DNA from: an uncultured Bacteroidales bacterium
Lineage (GTDB): Bacteria; Bacteroidota; Bacteroidia; Bacteroidales; UBA932
Length of the DNA stretch: 64,000 nt
Assembly (NCBI GenBank): GCA_947177525.1
Contig: CAMWUW010000002.1
Span: 28,151 to 92,150 of the forward strand
Direction of reading: 5' to 3'
The notes below the pieces were generated by a model. It searched no databases, was not told where the DNA came from, and was given only the letters and a program-made list of their open reading frames with translations. Below, piece after piece: positions 1 through 9,399 of the stretch (its first letter is position 1; the number at the start of each line of letters is the position of its first letter). The position numbers and the translations under genes were made by a program.

Positions 1-538
1 GCAGCAAAGCCTTTTCCTGGTCGGCGGGAAGAATCACTGCCAAGCGGCCGGAAGCCGATAGCCTCGATGCAGAAAATTCAAGCAATTCCCTATAGGAAAG
101 TCCGGAAGCAGTATGCCTCGCGGCATTCCTCCTGAGCTGCGGAGCCTGAAGCGAACAATCAAAATAAGGTGGATTGGAAAAAATCAGATCATATTCCGCT
201 GTGCAGTCCGCAGAAAATTCTTCCAGACTTTTATTATATGCATGCAGGATTCCTCCCCACGGAGAAGCCGAGAAATTTTCTCCCGCCTCGGCTGCAGACG
301 GCGAATCAGAGTCTATTGCATCAATGCATATCTCCGGCAATGACATTGCACCACGCAGGTCTTCGCACCTCTGTGCCGCCATCAAAGCAACTGTTCCCGT
401 ACCCGTCCCCACATCAAGAAAAAAACGGTCCTCAGGGACAATCTTCATCACTGCCCCCAAAAGCACGCCGTCAGTATTCACTTTCATCGCGCTGGACTCA
501 TTTTTGACGGAAAATCTCTTGAAACGGAATATCCCCAT
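1..538 (-). CDS. trmN6: tRNA1(Val) (adenine(37)-N6)-methyltransferase-like protein (partial, runs off the window edge)
   Basis: Reverse-complement translation gives MGIFRFKRFSVKNESSAMKVNTDGVLLGAVMKI...FLDVGTGTGTVALMAAQ...YDLIFSNPPYF, with SAM-binding and NPPY methyltransferase motifs. Absent from the ORF track because it is open at the window edge. Confidence 0.85.
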   Translation of the reverse strand, partial: MGIFRFKRFSVKNESSAMKVNTDGVLLGAVMKIVPEDRFFLDVGTGTGTVALMAAQRCEDLRGAMSLPEICIDAIDSDSPSAAEAGENFSASPWGGILHAYNKSLEEFSADCTAEYDLIFSNPPYFDCSLQAPQLRRNAARHTASGLSYRELLEFSASRLSASGRLAVILPADQEKALL

Positions 539-542
539 TGGC

Positions 543-1202
543 CTACATTTCCTGTACGAACATTCCGTCACGCATAATCAGCGACCGGTCGCACATGGAC
601 GCCAGTTCCGGATCGTGCGTGACAATTACGATTGTCTGCCCATAACGTTCCCTCAGGGAGAAAAACAGATTATGAATCTCATCCTTGTTTCTTGAATCAA
701 GATTTCCGGAAGGTTCATCTGCAAAAAGTACGGCAGGCCTGTTTATCAAAGCCCTGGCTATGGCAACCCTCTGCTGCTCCCCTCCTGACAATTGCGACGG
801 CTTATGCGCAAGACGGCCGGACAAGCCCAGGTCTTCAAGAAGAACCTTGGCCTCGGACTCAGAATCGCGGCGGGAACGCCCGGCAATCATGGCCGGTATC
901 ATCACATTTTCGAGAGATGTAAATTCAGGGAGCAAATGGTGGAACTGGAATACAAATCCGATATTACGGTTACGGAACGATGCCAATGAATTCCCTTTAA
1001 GGGACAATACATCTGTACCGTCAATCACCAAAGTTCCCGAATCCGGGGAAGAGAGTGTTCCGAGAATCTGGAGCAGAGTGGACTTGCCTGCTCCGGAAGA
1101 GCCCATAATCGACACGACTTCCGACTTTGAGGCGCAGAAGTCAAGTCCCTTTAGGACTTTAAGGTCACCGAATGACTTTTCTATTCCTTTTGCCGATATC
1201 AT
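543..1202 (-). CDS. lolD: ABC transporter ATP-binding protein, LolD-like
   Basis: [22 protein letters not shown], Walker [25 protein letters not shown], Walker B. The ORF-track start (1307) lies inside tRNA-Ala, so the ATG at 1202 is used. Confidence 0.88.
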   Translation of the reverse strand: MISAKGIEKSFGDLKVLKGLDFCASKSEVVSIMGSSGAGKSTLLQILGTLSSPDSGTLVIDGTDVLSLKGNSLASFRNRNIGFVFQFHHLLPEFTSLENVMIPAMIAGRSRRDSESEAKVLLEDLGLSGRLAHKPSQLSGGEQQRVAIARALINRPAVLFADEPSGNLDSRNKDEIHNLFFSLRERYGQTIVIVTHDPELASMCDRSLIMRDGMFVQEM

Positions 1203-1204
1203 TG

Positions 1205-1277
<73 letters not shown>

Positions 1278-1332
1278 GAATCTGAAGAAGCCGGCCGCGG
1301 AATGCAAAAACCGGACTTCCGCAAAAACAATA

Positions 1333-1362
1333 AGGGTGACCCAAAATATTTTGGATCACCCT
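1333..1362 (-). terminator. Hairpin terminator or attenuator downstream of tRNA-Pro
   Basis: agggtgacccaaaatattttggatcaccct near-perfect inverted repeat, followed on the minus strand by TTATTGTTTTTG. Confidence 0.65.
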
Positions 1363-1370
1363 CTTCATGG

Positions 1371-1444
1371 TCGGGGTACTGTGACTCGAACACAGGACCC
1401 TCTGGTCCCAAACCAGATGCGCTAGCCAACTGCGCCACACCCCG
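1371..1444 (-). tRNA. tRNA-Pro (anticodon TGG)
   Basis: Cloverleaf CGGGGTGTGGCGCAGTTGGCTAGCGCATCTGGTTTGGGACCAGAGGGTCCTGTGTTCGAGTCACAGTACCCCGA followed by CCA. Confidence 0.95.
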
Positions 1445-1471
1445 ATTATGATTCCCTTTCATTTGGGACTG

Positions 1472-1502
1472 CAAATATAGGAGTAAAAAATAAAAGTGCA
1501 AA
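1472..1502 (-). promoter_or_regulatory. Bacteroidetes-type promoter for tRNA-Pro
   Basis: Minus strand TTTG-N19-TATATTTG, matching the TTTG/N19-21/TAnnTTTG consensus. Confidence 0.7.
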
Positions 1503-1556
1503 ATTTTTCTTCAAAATTCTGCACTTTTATATAAAATTCACTGTATGGTGCATTAA

Positions 1557-1601
1557 TAAGCCGTCAATTTTGCCTTATTCGGCAAAGCCGACGGCTTTTC
1601 A
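1557..1601 (-). terminator. Hairpin downstream of mdh
   Basis: aagccgtc...tttgcc..ggcaaa..gacggctt nested inverted repeat 14 nt after the mdh stop. Confidence 0.65.
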
Positions 1602-1614
1602 CCAAAACAATTTC

Positions 1615-2610
1615 CTAAAGATTAGGGTTTACTGTTTTCCAGTCCTTCACTGCAGGAATGATTCCGAGGTCAATGATCTCGTCACGCATCTTGCAAAGGT
1701 GGGCATAAGACTTGTCAAGGGCAGCCATTTCTTCCTCTGTTCCTGTAACCTCAGAATAGTGGACACCGTCAGCATCCATCACTGTAGGCATTGCCATCAT
1801 GACATTCTGGTATTTTTCGTTGTTCACATAGCAACCTGCCGGCCAAGATATGCCCTCGCCTCCCATGGCAGCTGCAATCATACGCACTGAGCAGTATGCA
1901 GGGCTCTGGAATGAAGAACGTCCGCGGAGCTTGATGATTGCGGCACCGCCCTGGATAACCTCAACCTTCATTTCAGCCCATCTCTCTGCAGAAATCTTTG
2001 TTCCGAGGATTTCTGAGAAAGGAACACCGTCAACAGTCACCTTTGAAGCAAATACGGCCATCTGCTCGCCATGTCCTCCGTATGTAGAGCAATTCTTGAC
2101 GAGACTCTGCTGAACACCGCACTCCTTTGCGATTGCGCTCTGGAGACGGGTTGAGTCAAGAGCGGCAAGAGTTGTCACCTGGGAAGGCTTCAGTCCGGAA
2201 TGGAGAAGCACTACAAGTCCTGTAAGGTCAGCAGGGTTGAAGATGACAACCACATGCTTTACGTCAGGGCAGTATGCCTTCACGTTCTTTCCGAACTCTT
2301 CTGCAATCTGGCAGTTGCCTTTAAGCAGATCCTCGCGGGTCATACCCTCTTTACGTGGGGCACCGCCTGAAGAGATGATGTACTTGGCGTCAGTGAAGGC
2401 CTCTTTCGGATCAGTTGTCCAAGTGAGGTTTACACCTTCAAAACCACAATGGAACATCTCCTCTGCGACTCCCTTGAGTCCTGGCTCATAAACATCATAG
2501 AGGCAGATGTTCGGAGTAAGTTTCATCATCATGGCAGTCTGGGCCATGTTTGAACCGATCATGCCGGCGGCGCCGACGATGACGAGTTTGTCATTAGTCA
2601 AAAATTCCAT
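1615..2610 (-). CDS. mdh: Malate dehydrogenase
   Basis: MEFLTNDKLVIVGAAGMIGSNMAQTAMMM...GGAPRKEGMTREDLLKGN...VVVIFNPADLTGLV; lactate/malate dehydrogenase family. Confidence 0.88.
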   Translation of the reverse strand: MEFLTNDKLVIVGAAGMIGSNMAQTAMMMKLTPNICLYDVYEPGLKGVAEEMFHCGFEGVNLTWTTDPKEAFTDAKYIISSGGAPRKEGMTREDLLKGNCQIAEEFGKNVKAYCPDVKHVVVIFNPADLTGLVVLLHSGLKPSQVTTLAALDSTRLQSAIAKECGVQQSLVKNCSTYGGHGEQMAVFASKVTVDGVPFSEILGTKISAERWAEMKVEVIQGGAAIIKLRGRSSFQSPAYCSVRMIAAAMGGEGISWPAGCYVNNEKYQNVMMAMPTVMDADGVHYSEVTGTEEEMAALDKSYAHLCKMRDEIIDLGIIPAVKDWKTVNPNL

Positions 2611-2723
2611 AATAATTCAATATAATGCTTTGTCAATATCAAACTGTGCAAAGCGCAAATATAGCAAAAAAAATGAGAGCGGACGCCAATTTGCAAGAAT
2701 TCACTCCGGTATATGCCAGATAA

Positions 2724-2754
2724 TTTTCAGATATCAAAACATTTCGTATATTTG
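2724..2754 (+). promoter_or_regulatory. Bacteroidetes-type promoter upstream of the candidate structured RNA / PPTase
   Basis: TTTT (2724-2727)-N19-TATATTTG (2747-2754). Confidence 0.6.
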
Positions 2755-2760
2755 CCGACA

Positions 2761-2997
2761 GATTTTAACATTTAAAGACAAGTGGAACCTCCCAGTCCGA
2801 TATTGACAGATCAGAACAGCAATGCGGGTCAGATGTCTGATGACCCGTTGTCCCACAATATTTATATGATCATGGGGACCTCTTCGGAACAATGCGAAGA
2901 GGCTTATTCTGTGTGCGCATGGTCTGCGCGCACGGGATTGTCGTATATAGGGTTTTCGGACGGGACCGTCTCATAGTCACAAAGAACACATTTTGAT
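2761..2997 (+). ncRNA. Candidate structured non-coding RNA or 5' leader of the PPTase gene
   Basis: Closing helix TCCC(A)GTCCG (2790-2799) with CGGACGGGA (2957-2965), a further GACA/TGTC pairing, and internal hairpins at 2825-2847, 2849-2879, 2879-2902 and 2912-2932; preceded by a consensus promoter; no convincing protein. Confidence 0.5.
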
Positions 2998-3633
2998 ATG
3001 GCACTATATTTAAGAAAGAAACTTGACAACAAGGCAGAGATTGCCGTCTGGCAGATTACTGAAACGGAAGAAGAACTTATGGCACTCATATCTGTGCCGA
3101 ATGACGAGATGGAGGAAATCTCACTTATCCGCAACCAGAACCAGAGGATGCAGAAGCTGGCTGTCAGGGCCCTGCTTAACGAAGTCTTTGAAGAAAAGAT
3201 GTACCTGAATCATCATGACAACGGCAAGCCTTACCTGGAGAATTGCGTGACAAACATAAGCATCACGCACACGGACAGATATGTCGCGATAATAACCCAT
3301 GACGAAGATGACCTCGGCATCGACATCGAATCGCTTGACAGGGACTTTTCCGCTGTTGAGAAAAAAGTTCTTTCCGAAGATGAAATCGATGACCTGGACG
3401 AAGACAAGAGAAATGAGCAGCTTGCCATATACTGGTGCGCAAAAGAAGCCATCTTCAAGAGAATGTCCCAGAACAGGGTTGATTTCGCCGAGCAGATAGA
3501 GGTAGAGAAATTCCGTCCAAAGGGTGAGGGGGAACTTGAGGCCACATTTATCCACAAGGACGAACATGAGGAAGAGTTTGAATTGGAATATATGACATTT
3601 GACAGGCATGTCCTCGTATGGCTTGTCGGATAG
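2998..3633 (+). CDS. 4'-phosphopantetheinyl transferase superfamily protein (Sfp-type)
   Basis: ...NGKPYLENCVTNISITHTDRYVAIIT...LGIDIESLDR...YWCAKEAIFK: PPTase motifs GIDIE and W-KEA. Confidence 0.9.
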   Translation: MALYLRKKLDNKAEIAVWQITETEEELMALISVPNDEMEEISLIRNQNQRMQKLAVRALLNEVFEEKMYLNHHDNGKPYLENCVTNISITHTDRYVAIITHDEDDLGIDIESLDRDFSAVEKKVLSEDEIDDLDEDKRNEQLAIYWCAKEAIFKRMSQNRVDFAEQIEVEKFRPKGEGELEATFIHKDEHEEEFELEYMTFDRHVLVWLVG

Positions 3634-3722
3634 TTCCGGCCAAATGACGCAGCCTTGGGCAAAGTGCCCCGCCGTAACTGGCCTGTTACCCCAATTTAGA
3701 AAATATCAAAATTAATTTTTAT

Positions 3723-3762
3723 TTTAAAACCCTGCTAATCATTCAGTTAGCAGGGTTTTAAA
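3723..3762. terminator. Rho-independent terminator
   Basis: TTTAAAACCCTGCTAA-TCATTCAG-TTAGCAGGGTTTTAAA, perfect 16-bp stem after the PPTase. Confidence 0.85.
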
Positions 3763-3934
3763 CATATTGTTGAAAACTTTTTACAAAAAACACAAGCAAT
3801 TATCGGAAGTATTGGATTATATTTGTCATCCGGTTTGACAGACTTCTCACCGGCATTACAAAAATCAACTAAACACAATCATTTCAGTCCGGTGAAAAAC
3901 TTATTCGCGGGACTGATTAAATAAGGCTTACATT

Positions 3935-6142
3935 ATGGTCAGAAATGTTATCAAGAGAGACGGCAGGGTCGTACAATTCGACAAGCGTAAAATTGTTGAC
4001 GCCATACTCAAGGCTATGGATGTCACTGAAGAAGGAGAAGATATAGTTCTTGCTGCAGAAATTGCATCTGCAATCTCCAAGCTTGACGAGGACAGGATGA
4101 GTGTAGAGAACATCCAGGACCATGTTGAGCTTGAGTTGATGAACAGTCCGAGAAAAGAGGTTGCCCAGAAGTACATAGCCTACCGTAACCAGCGCAATCT
4201 TGCAAGAAAGGCAAAATCGCGCGAGATTTTCCAGGAAATCATTGATGCACAGGCGACTGAGATCACAAGAGAAAATGCAAACATGAATGCGGACACCCCT
4301 GCGGGCATGATGATGAAGTTCGCATCAGAGTCAACCAAGTCATACGTTGACGAGTGCATGCTTTCCGAAGATGTCAAGGAAGCCGTCAAGGGCAACTATA
4401 TACACATACACGACAAGGACTACTACCCGACAAAGAGCCTCACATGCATCCAGCACCCGCTTGACAAGATTCTTGAGGACGGCTTTTTTGCCGGACACGG
4501 AGAGTCAAGGCCAGCCAAAAGGATAGAGACTGCCAGCATATTGGGCTGTATATCAATGGAAACGGTGCAGAACGAGATGCACGGCGGACAGGCCATTCCT
4601 GCTTTCGATTTCTATATGGCACCTTTTGTAAGACGCTCATTCCAGGAAGAGCTTGACAAAATAGGTGAAATCAACGGTGAAGACTACACAAGGCTTTATG
4701 ATGCCAAGATAGACGACTATATAAAAAGGGACCTGATCGGCATACAGGGCGACGACAGGGTCATCCAGCACGCCATCAATATGACTGTAAGCAGAGTGCA
4801 CCAGTCAATGGAGGCCTTCGTGCACAACATGAACTCAATACATTCAAGAGGCGGCAATCAGGTTGTGTTCAGTTCCATCAACTACGGTACGGACACATCA
4901 GCAGAAGGACGCTGCGTAATCCGCGAAATCCTGAATACCACATACGAGGGCGTGGGCAACGGCTCTACGGCCATCTTCCCTATCCAGATATGGAAAAAGA
5001 AAAGAGGCGTGAGCTATCTTCCGGAGGACCGTAACTATGACCTGTATAAATTTGCCTGCAAGGTGTCAGCCAGAAGGTTCTTCCCGAACTTCCTGAACCT
5101 TGACGCACCGTTCAACAGGCACGAGCTATGGAGGGAAGACGACCCGAAGAGATACCAATACGAGGTGGCTACAATGGGATGCAGGACACGTGTTTTTGAA
5201 AACAGGTTCGGGCCAAAGACTTCAATCGGCAGGGGCAATCTTTCTTTCACTACAATAAACATAGTGAAGCTTGCCATTGAGTGCATGTCATTAGAGAATC
5301 AGGAGGACAGAATACATGAATTCTTCAAAAAGCTGGACTGGGCACTTGATATAGCCGCAAAACAGCTCAATGAAAGATTCAATTTCCAGAAGACTGCCCT
5401 GAAAAAGCAGTTCCCTCTCCTGATGGGCGCACTTTGGATTGACAGTGACAAACTTGACAGCAACGACACGATAGAGCCGGTAATCAACCACGGAACCCTC
5501 GGAATCGGATTCATAGGTCTTGCCGAGACTCTCATCGCCCTATGCGGAAAACACCATGGAGAATCCCAGGAGGCACAGGAACTTGGCCTGAGGATAGTCT
5601 CATTCATGAAAGACAAGGTCGGCGAGTTCTCTGAGAAGTACAGGCACAACTTCAGTGTGCTCGCAACTCCGGCAGAAGGACTTTCCGGAAGATTCACCAG
5701 GGGCGACAAGAAAAAATTCGGCATAATACCGGGCGTTACAGACAAGGAATATTATACCAATTCCAACCATGTACCGGTATATTATAAATGCACTCCGAAA
5801 CACAAGGCGGAAATAGAGGCACCGTACCATCCGCTCACCGGAGGAGGCCACATCTTCTATGTTGAGATTGACGGTGACGCAACCCACAACCCGGAGGCCA
5901 TCATGACAATTGTAGACCTGATGGACAAGTACAATATCGGCTACGGCTCTGTAAATCACAACAGGAACCGCTGCATGGAATGCGGATTTGAAAACGCAGA
6001 CGAGAATCTTACGGAATGTCCGCACTGCGGAAGCAGCAAGATTGACAAGCTCCAGCGCATAACCGGATATCTTGTAGGCACCACAGACCGTTGGAACGGA
6101 GCAAAACTTGCCGAACTTCATGACCGCGTAGTGCATAAGTAA
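3935..6142 (+). CDS. nrdD: Anaerobic ribonucleoside-triphosphate reductase
   Basis: 735 aa; N-terminal ATP-cone (MVRNVIKRDGRVVQFD), C-terminal zinc site CMECGF..CPHCGSS, immediately followed by nrdG. Confidence 0.95.
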   Translation: MVRNVIKRDGRVVQFDKRKIVDAILKAMDVTEEGEDIVLAAEIASAISKLDEDRMSVENIQDHVELELMNSPRKEVAQKYIAYRNQRNLARKAKSREIFQEIIDAQATEITRENANMNADTPAGMMMKFASESTKSYVDECMLSEDVKEAVKGNYIHIHDKDYYPTKSLTCIQHPLDKILEDGFFAGHGESRPAKRIETASILGCISMETVQNEMHGGQAIPAFDFYMAPFVRRSFQEELDKIGEINGEDYTRLYDAKIDDYIKRDLIGIQGDDRVIQHAINMTVSRVHQSMEAFVHNMNSIHSRGGNQVVFSSINYGTDTSAEGRCVIREILNTTYEGVGNGSTAIFPIQIWKKKRGVSYLPEDRNYDLYKFACKVSARRFFPNFLNLDAPFNRHELWREDDPKRYQYEVATMGCRTRVFENRFGPKTSIGRGNLSFTTINIVKLAIECMSLENQEDRIHEFFKKLDWALDIAAKQLNERFNFQKTALKKQFPLLMGALWIDSDKLDSNDTIEPVINHGTLGIGFIGLAETLIALCGKHHGESQEAQELGLRIVSFMKDKVGEFSEKYRHNFSVLATPAEGLSGRFTRGDKKKFGIIPGVTDKEYYTNSNHVPVYYKCTPKHKAEIEAPYHPLTGGGHIFYVEIDGDATHNPEAIMTIVDLMDKYNIGYGSVNHNRNRCMECGFENADENLTECPHCGSSKIDKLQRITGYLVGTTDRWNGAKLAELHDRVVHK

Positions 6143-6237
6143 AATACAGCAGAAGCATCTGCAAAAGAACTGACAGTGTTCCCGACAGGGCAGGCTTTGT
6201 ACCTTCGGGAACATTTTTATATGGAAATCAGGGAAAT

Positions 6238-6744
6238 ATGGCAAAAATAAGAATCCTGGACATAATAGAAGAGACAATGGCAGACGGCCCGGGGCTCCGG
6301 ACCGCCATCTACTGTGCAGGCTGTGCACACCGCTGCCCCGGCTGTCACAATCCGCAGTCCTGGGATTTCGCCGGAGGGCATGAAATGACCGTGGATGAAC
6401 TGCTTGACATAGTCAAGGCAGACGAGTTCAGCAATGTGTCGTTTTCAGGAGGAGATCCGTTCTACCAGGCAGAGGCATTCACGGAACTGGCACGCCGCAT
6501 AAAGGAAGAGACCAGGAAGACCATCTGGTGCTGGACGGGATTCACTTATGAGGAAATCCTTGCAGACAGCCGGCTCTCAATGCTTCTTCCATATATAGAC
6601 GTGCTGGTGGACGGGCCTTTCATAAATGAGCTGAAAGACCCGGAACTGATGTTCAGGGGCAGTTCCAACCAGCGGCTCATATACCTTACGGAAAAGGAGG
6701 ACGATGTCATCCCCGGGACTGTGCCCTTAAAACCTGCGAAATAA
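6238..6744 (+). CDS. nrdG: Anaerobic ribonucleotide reductase-activating protein (radical SAM)
   Basis: MAKIRILDIIEETMADGPGLRTAIYCAGCAHRCPGCHNPQSWDF; radical SAM cysteines. Confidence 0.93.
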   Translation: MAKIRILDIIEETMADGPGLRTAIYCAGCAHRCPGCHNPQSWDFAGGHEMTVDELLDIVKADEFSNVSFSGGDPFYQAEAFTELARRIKEETRKTIWCWTGFTYEEILADSRLSMLLPYIDVLVDGPFINELKDPELMFRGSSNQRLIYLTEKEDDVIPGTVPLKPAK

Positions 6745-8164
6745 AGCGGTTCTTTTCCGTTGTATTCTCAAAGACTTCATCCAGCGGACAGGTCGTGCAC
6801 CATCCGCCGCCGAGCAGGACAAATTCCAGGGACGCAGGGAAGCGGTGGCCATTCTCGCATTCCCACTCGAAAACGGCCCCTTTCACTCCTATCTTTTCTG
6901 CAGGACCGATGAAACGGCCTCCTCTGAAAGCTGCCGCTGCCTCGATTTCTTCGAGGGACAGGTCATAGATGGACTTTGTTTCGTCATACCCATGATCCAG
7001 GACGCGCACCTCACCTTTGGCCATTGCCGTGCCAAGATTCTTTTCATAATACGGCGGACGGGCCTGCTCCCATGACTTGATGGAGCGGTAGTTTTCCTCC
7101 GACCCGTAGAAGGCATCAAGTTTTTCCCTGTCATTATCCACCCACCACTGTGTTCCCATGCCTTTCTCAAAGGCATACGCCCTCATGAACATCTTAACAG
7201 CAAAGGCCGGAGCAAGAAATGCCAGGTTGTAATACCAGGGAAGACTCTTCATCATCTCCTTGAAATAGTCATCTACAGGGACATTGGCCCTGAAATGCAG
7301 ATAATTCTCCAGAACATCGGCATCAGTATACCACATGCCATGGAAATTCTGAGTGGCAAACCATTGCGGTTCAAACACTTTCTCCGGAGACGGAAGTCCG
7401 AGAGCCTTGAGCATCCTGGTCTCGAACTCATAGTTCGTCATACGGTACTGCTCGCCGCTGCTTATGTTGTAGAACCTGTTCCAGAAGTCTTCAGGGACCC
7501 AGTCCTCCACGACATTGGCCAGGACACGCCCCGAATCCTCTATGGTGGCCCACTCCAGCATTCCTCTTATAGGGACATGGAAGGCCGTAGGGTTGACAAC
7601 CTTCAATATGCCGGAATACAATATGCCGGTCTGTCTGATGGAAACCCATTTCTTGATTCCGGAGTCGGTAATGATTCTTTCTGCCTCGCACTTGGACACA
7701 GAATATTTGTCATATCTGCTGGCATAGACAGGATCTCCGGTACGGCCCCAATGCACGGGGAAAAGGCGGTCTCCGCACTGCGCCACGGAGCCGATATAGA
7801 CAACTTTTATATCATCCGCATTTTCCTGCTCAAGTACTGCCTTTGCGATATTCCTTGCAGAAGATATGTTGACTTTCAATGTCTTCTCCGGAAAATAGTC
7901 AGCCGCCGGGGATACCATTCCCCCCACATGAAGGACATAGTCCGCTCCTGTCACTCCGGCAAGGACGTCATCATAGTTCGTAAGGTCGCCCCATATAACC
8001 GACACCGCAGGGTCATTCATGTATGGCTTAAGTTTTTTTCTGTTTACTTTGCCTGGACGCGCAAGCAGACGGATGTTGAACCTGTCCTTTTTCTTAAGAA
8101 GTTCCTGAAATCCTGCCCATCCCATGTTTCCGGTGGCACCGGTAAGAAATACTGTCTTTTTCAT
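6707..8164 (-). CDS. NAD-dependent epimerase/dehydratase (SDR) family protein with C-terminal extension
   Basis: MKKTVFLTGATGNMGWAGFQELLKK...YSVSKCEAERI; Rossmann GxxGxxG and YxxxK; C-terminal CENGHRFPASLEFVLLGGGWCTTC. Confidence 0.8.
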   Translation of the reverse strand: MKKTVFLTGATGNMGWAGFQELLKKKDRFNIRLLARPGKVNRKKLKPYMNDPAVSVIWGDLTNYDDVLAGVTGADYVLHVGGMVSPAADYFPEKTLKVNISSARNIAKAVLEQENADDIKVVYIGSVAQCGDRLFPVHWGRTGDPVYASRYDKYSVSKCEAERIITDSGIKKWVSIRQTGILYSGILKVVNPTAFHVPIRGMLEWATIEDSGRVLANVVEDWVPEDFWNRFYNISSGEQYRMTNYEFETRMLKALGLPSPEKVFEPQWFATQNFHGMWYTDADVLENYLHFRANVPVDDYFKEMMKSLPWYYNLAFLAPAFAVKMFMRAYAFEKGMGTQWWVDNDREKLDAFYGSEENYRSIKSWEQARPPYYEKNLGTAMAKGEVRVLDHGYDETKSIYDLSLEEIEAAAAFRGGRFIGPAEKIGVKGAVFEWECENGHRFPASLEFVLLGGGWCTTCPLDEVFENTTEKNRFISQVLRAQSRG

Positions 8165-8205
8165 TTGTCAGTTTTACTAAGTCAGCTAAAGTACATAATT
8201 ATTGT

Positions 8206-9396
8206 CTAACGGAGCCAAAGCTCCGGATTCTGAGGGGAAGTGTCCTTCCAAAGTTCAAAATGCAGCTGGGTCTGCCCCATAATTGTATCTACAGTTCCGA
8301 GAGTCTGTCCGACAGACACCTTGTCCCCCACTTTCACGTTCACATTTGAGAGTTTGCAATAAAAAGTAAAATAATTTTTTCCGTGCTGGACAAGCACACA
8401 TTTATTATACCCAGGCATGACAAACACCTGCTTGACCACCCCGCTGAACACAGAGGCCACGCTCGAGCCAGGGGCTACGGAAATGTCTATTCCATTGTTT
8501 GCAGGAAGTTCCAGATTTTTGAAAACCGGATGATAATGCTTGCCGAACCTTGCCGTCACCGGACCCCGCACAGGCCATGGCAGCTTGCCTTTGTTCTTTA
8601 CAAACTCAGCAGAAAGTGTAATCTCCGCCGCATCGTCACGCCCGGAAGGACTTTTATTGTCCTTTGGTCTGACAGCTTCTGCAACAAGTCTCTGAATCTC
8701 ACGGTTCAGGGCGTTCACCTCCTTCTTTTTCTGCGAGAGCTGCCTTTCATATTCTTTTCTGTCCTTTTTCAGCTTCCTGACTATCTCGTCCGCCCGAGTT
8801 TCGTCTTTCTTCAATTTTTCCAATTCCTTCACGCGCCCGGCACGGACCGTCTCCGCCTCTTTTTTCATCTGGGCCAGCTGTTCTCTCTCCAGTTCAAGCT
8901 CTTCTTTTGCCGAGCGGATTTTTTTTGCCTCATTCTTCATTTCCGAAGAGAGGTTTTTGAAATAGCCGAAACGGCGATATGCCTGCGCAAGGTCATTGCT
9001 GGCAAGCATATACATGTACCAGACCCTGGAGTCACGGTTCTTATATGCACTCAGTACAAGGCGAGAATAGTGGTCCACAAGAGTGTCCACACGGGCCTGC
9101 ATACGATTTATGCTGAGCTGCTTAAGATAGATGCGGTCAGAGTATTCCTTTATCTGCCGGTCGCTCTCGGCAACAAGTGCCTTCCTGTTGGCCACATTTT
9201 TTCTTATAAGCTCAAGGTCGGAAAGCATGGAGCTGCTTTTGGATGCATTGGCCGCAAGCTGTGCATCAAGTATGGCAATCTCTTGCTCCAGACGCGCCTT
9301 TTTCTCCTTATGCCGCTCAATGTCCTGGGCGAATCCATGCAAATGCAGCATCAGAAACAATGCTGCGCAGATTATTGTCCTCATTCCGGTCCTCAT
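8206..9396 (-). CDS. Murein hydrolase activator EnvC-like, coiled coil plus M23 peptidase domain
   Basis: Signal peptide, long coiled coil, C-terminal LysM-free M23 fold (GPVTARFGKHYHPVF...NNGIDISVAPGSSV...HFELW). Confidence 0.87.
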   Translation of the reverse strand: MRTGMRTIICAALFLMLHLHGFAQDIERHKEKKARLEQEIAILDAQLAANASKSSSMLSDLELIRKNVANRKALVAESDRQIKEYSDRIYLKQLSINRMQARVDTLVDHYSRLVLSAYKNRDSRVWYMYMLASNDLAQAYRRFGYFKNLSSEMKNEAKKIRSAKEELELEREQLAQMKKEAETVRAGRVKELEKLKKDETRADEIVRKLKKDRKEYERQLSQKKKEVNALNREIQRLVAEAVRPKDNKSPSGRDDAAEITLSAEFVKNKGKLPWPVRGPVTARFGKHYHPVFKNLELPANNGIDISVAPGSSVASVFSGVVKQVFVMPGYNKCVLVQHGKNYFTFYCKLSNVNVKVGDKVSVGQTLGTVDTIMGQTQLHFELWKDTSPQNPELWLR

Positions 9397-9399
9397 ACG

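Noticed and set aside
2782-2976. GTG-initiated 64-aa ORF as a small protein
   Set aside because: Coincides with extensive RNA pairing, has a weak start context and no recognisable protein features; kept as candidate ncRNA instead.
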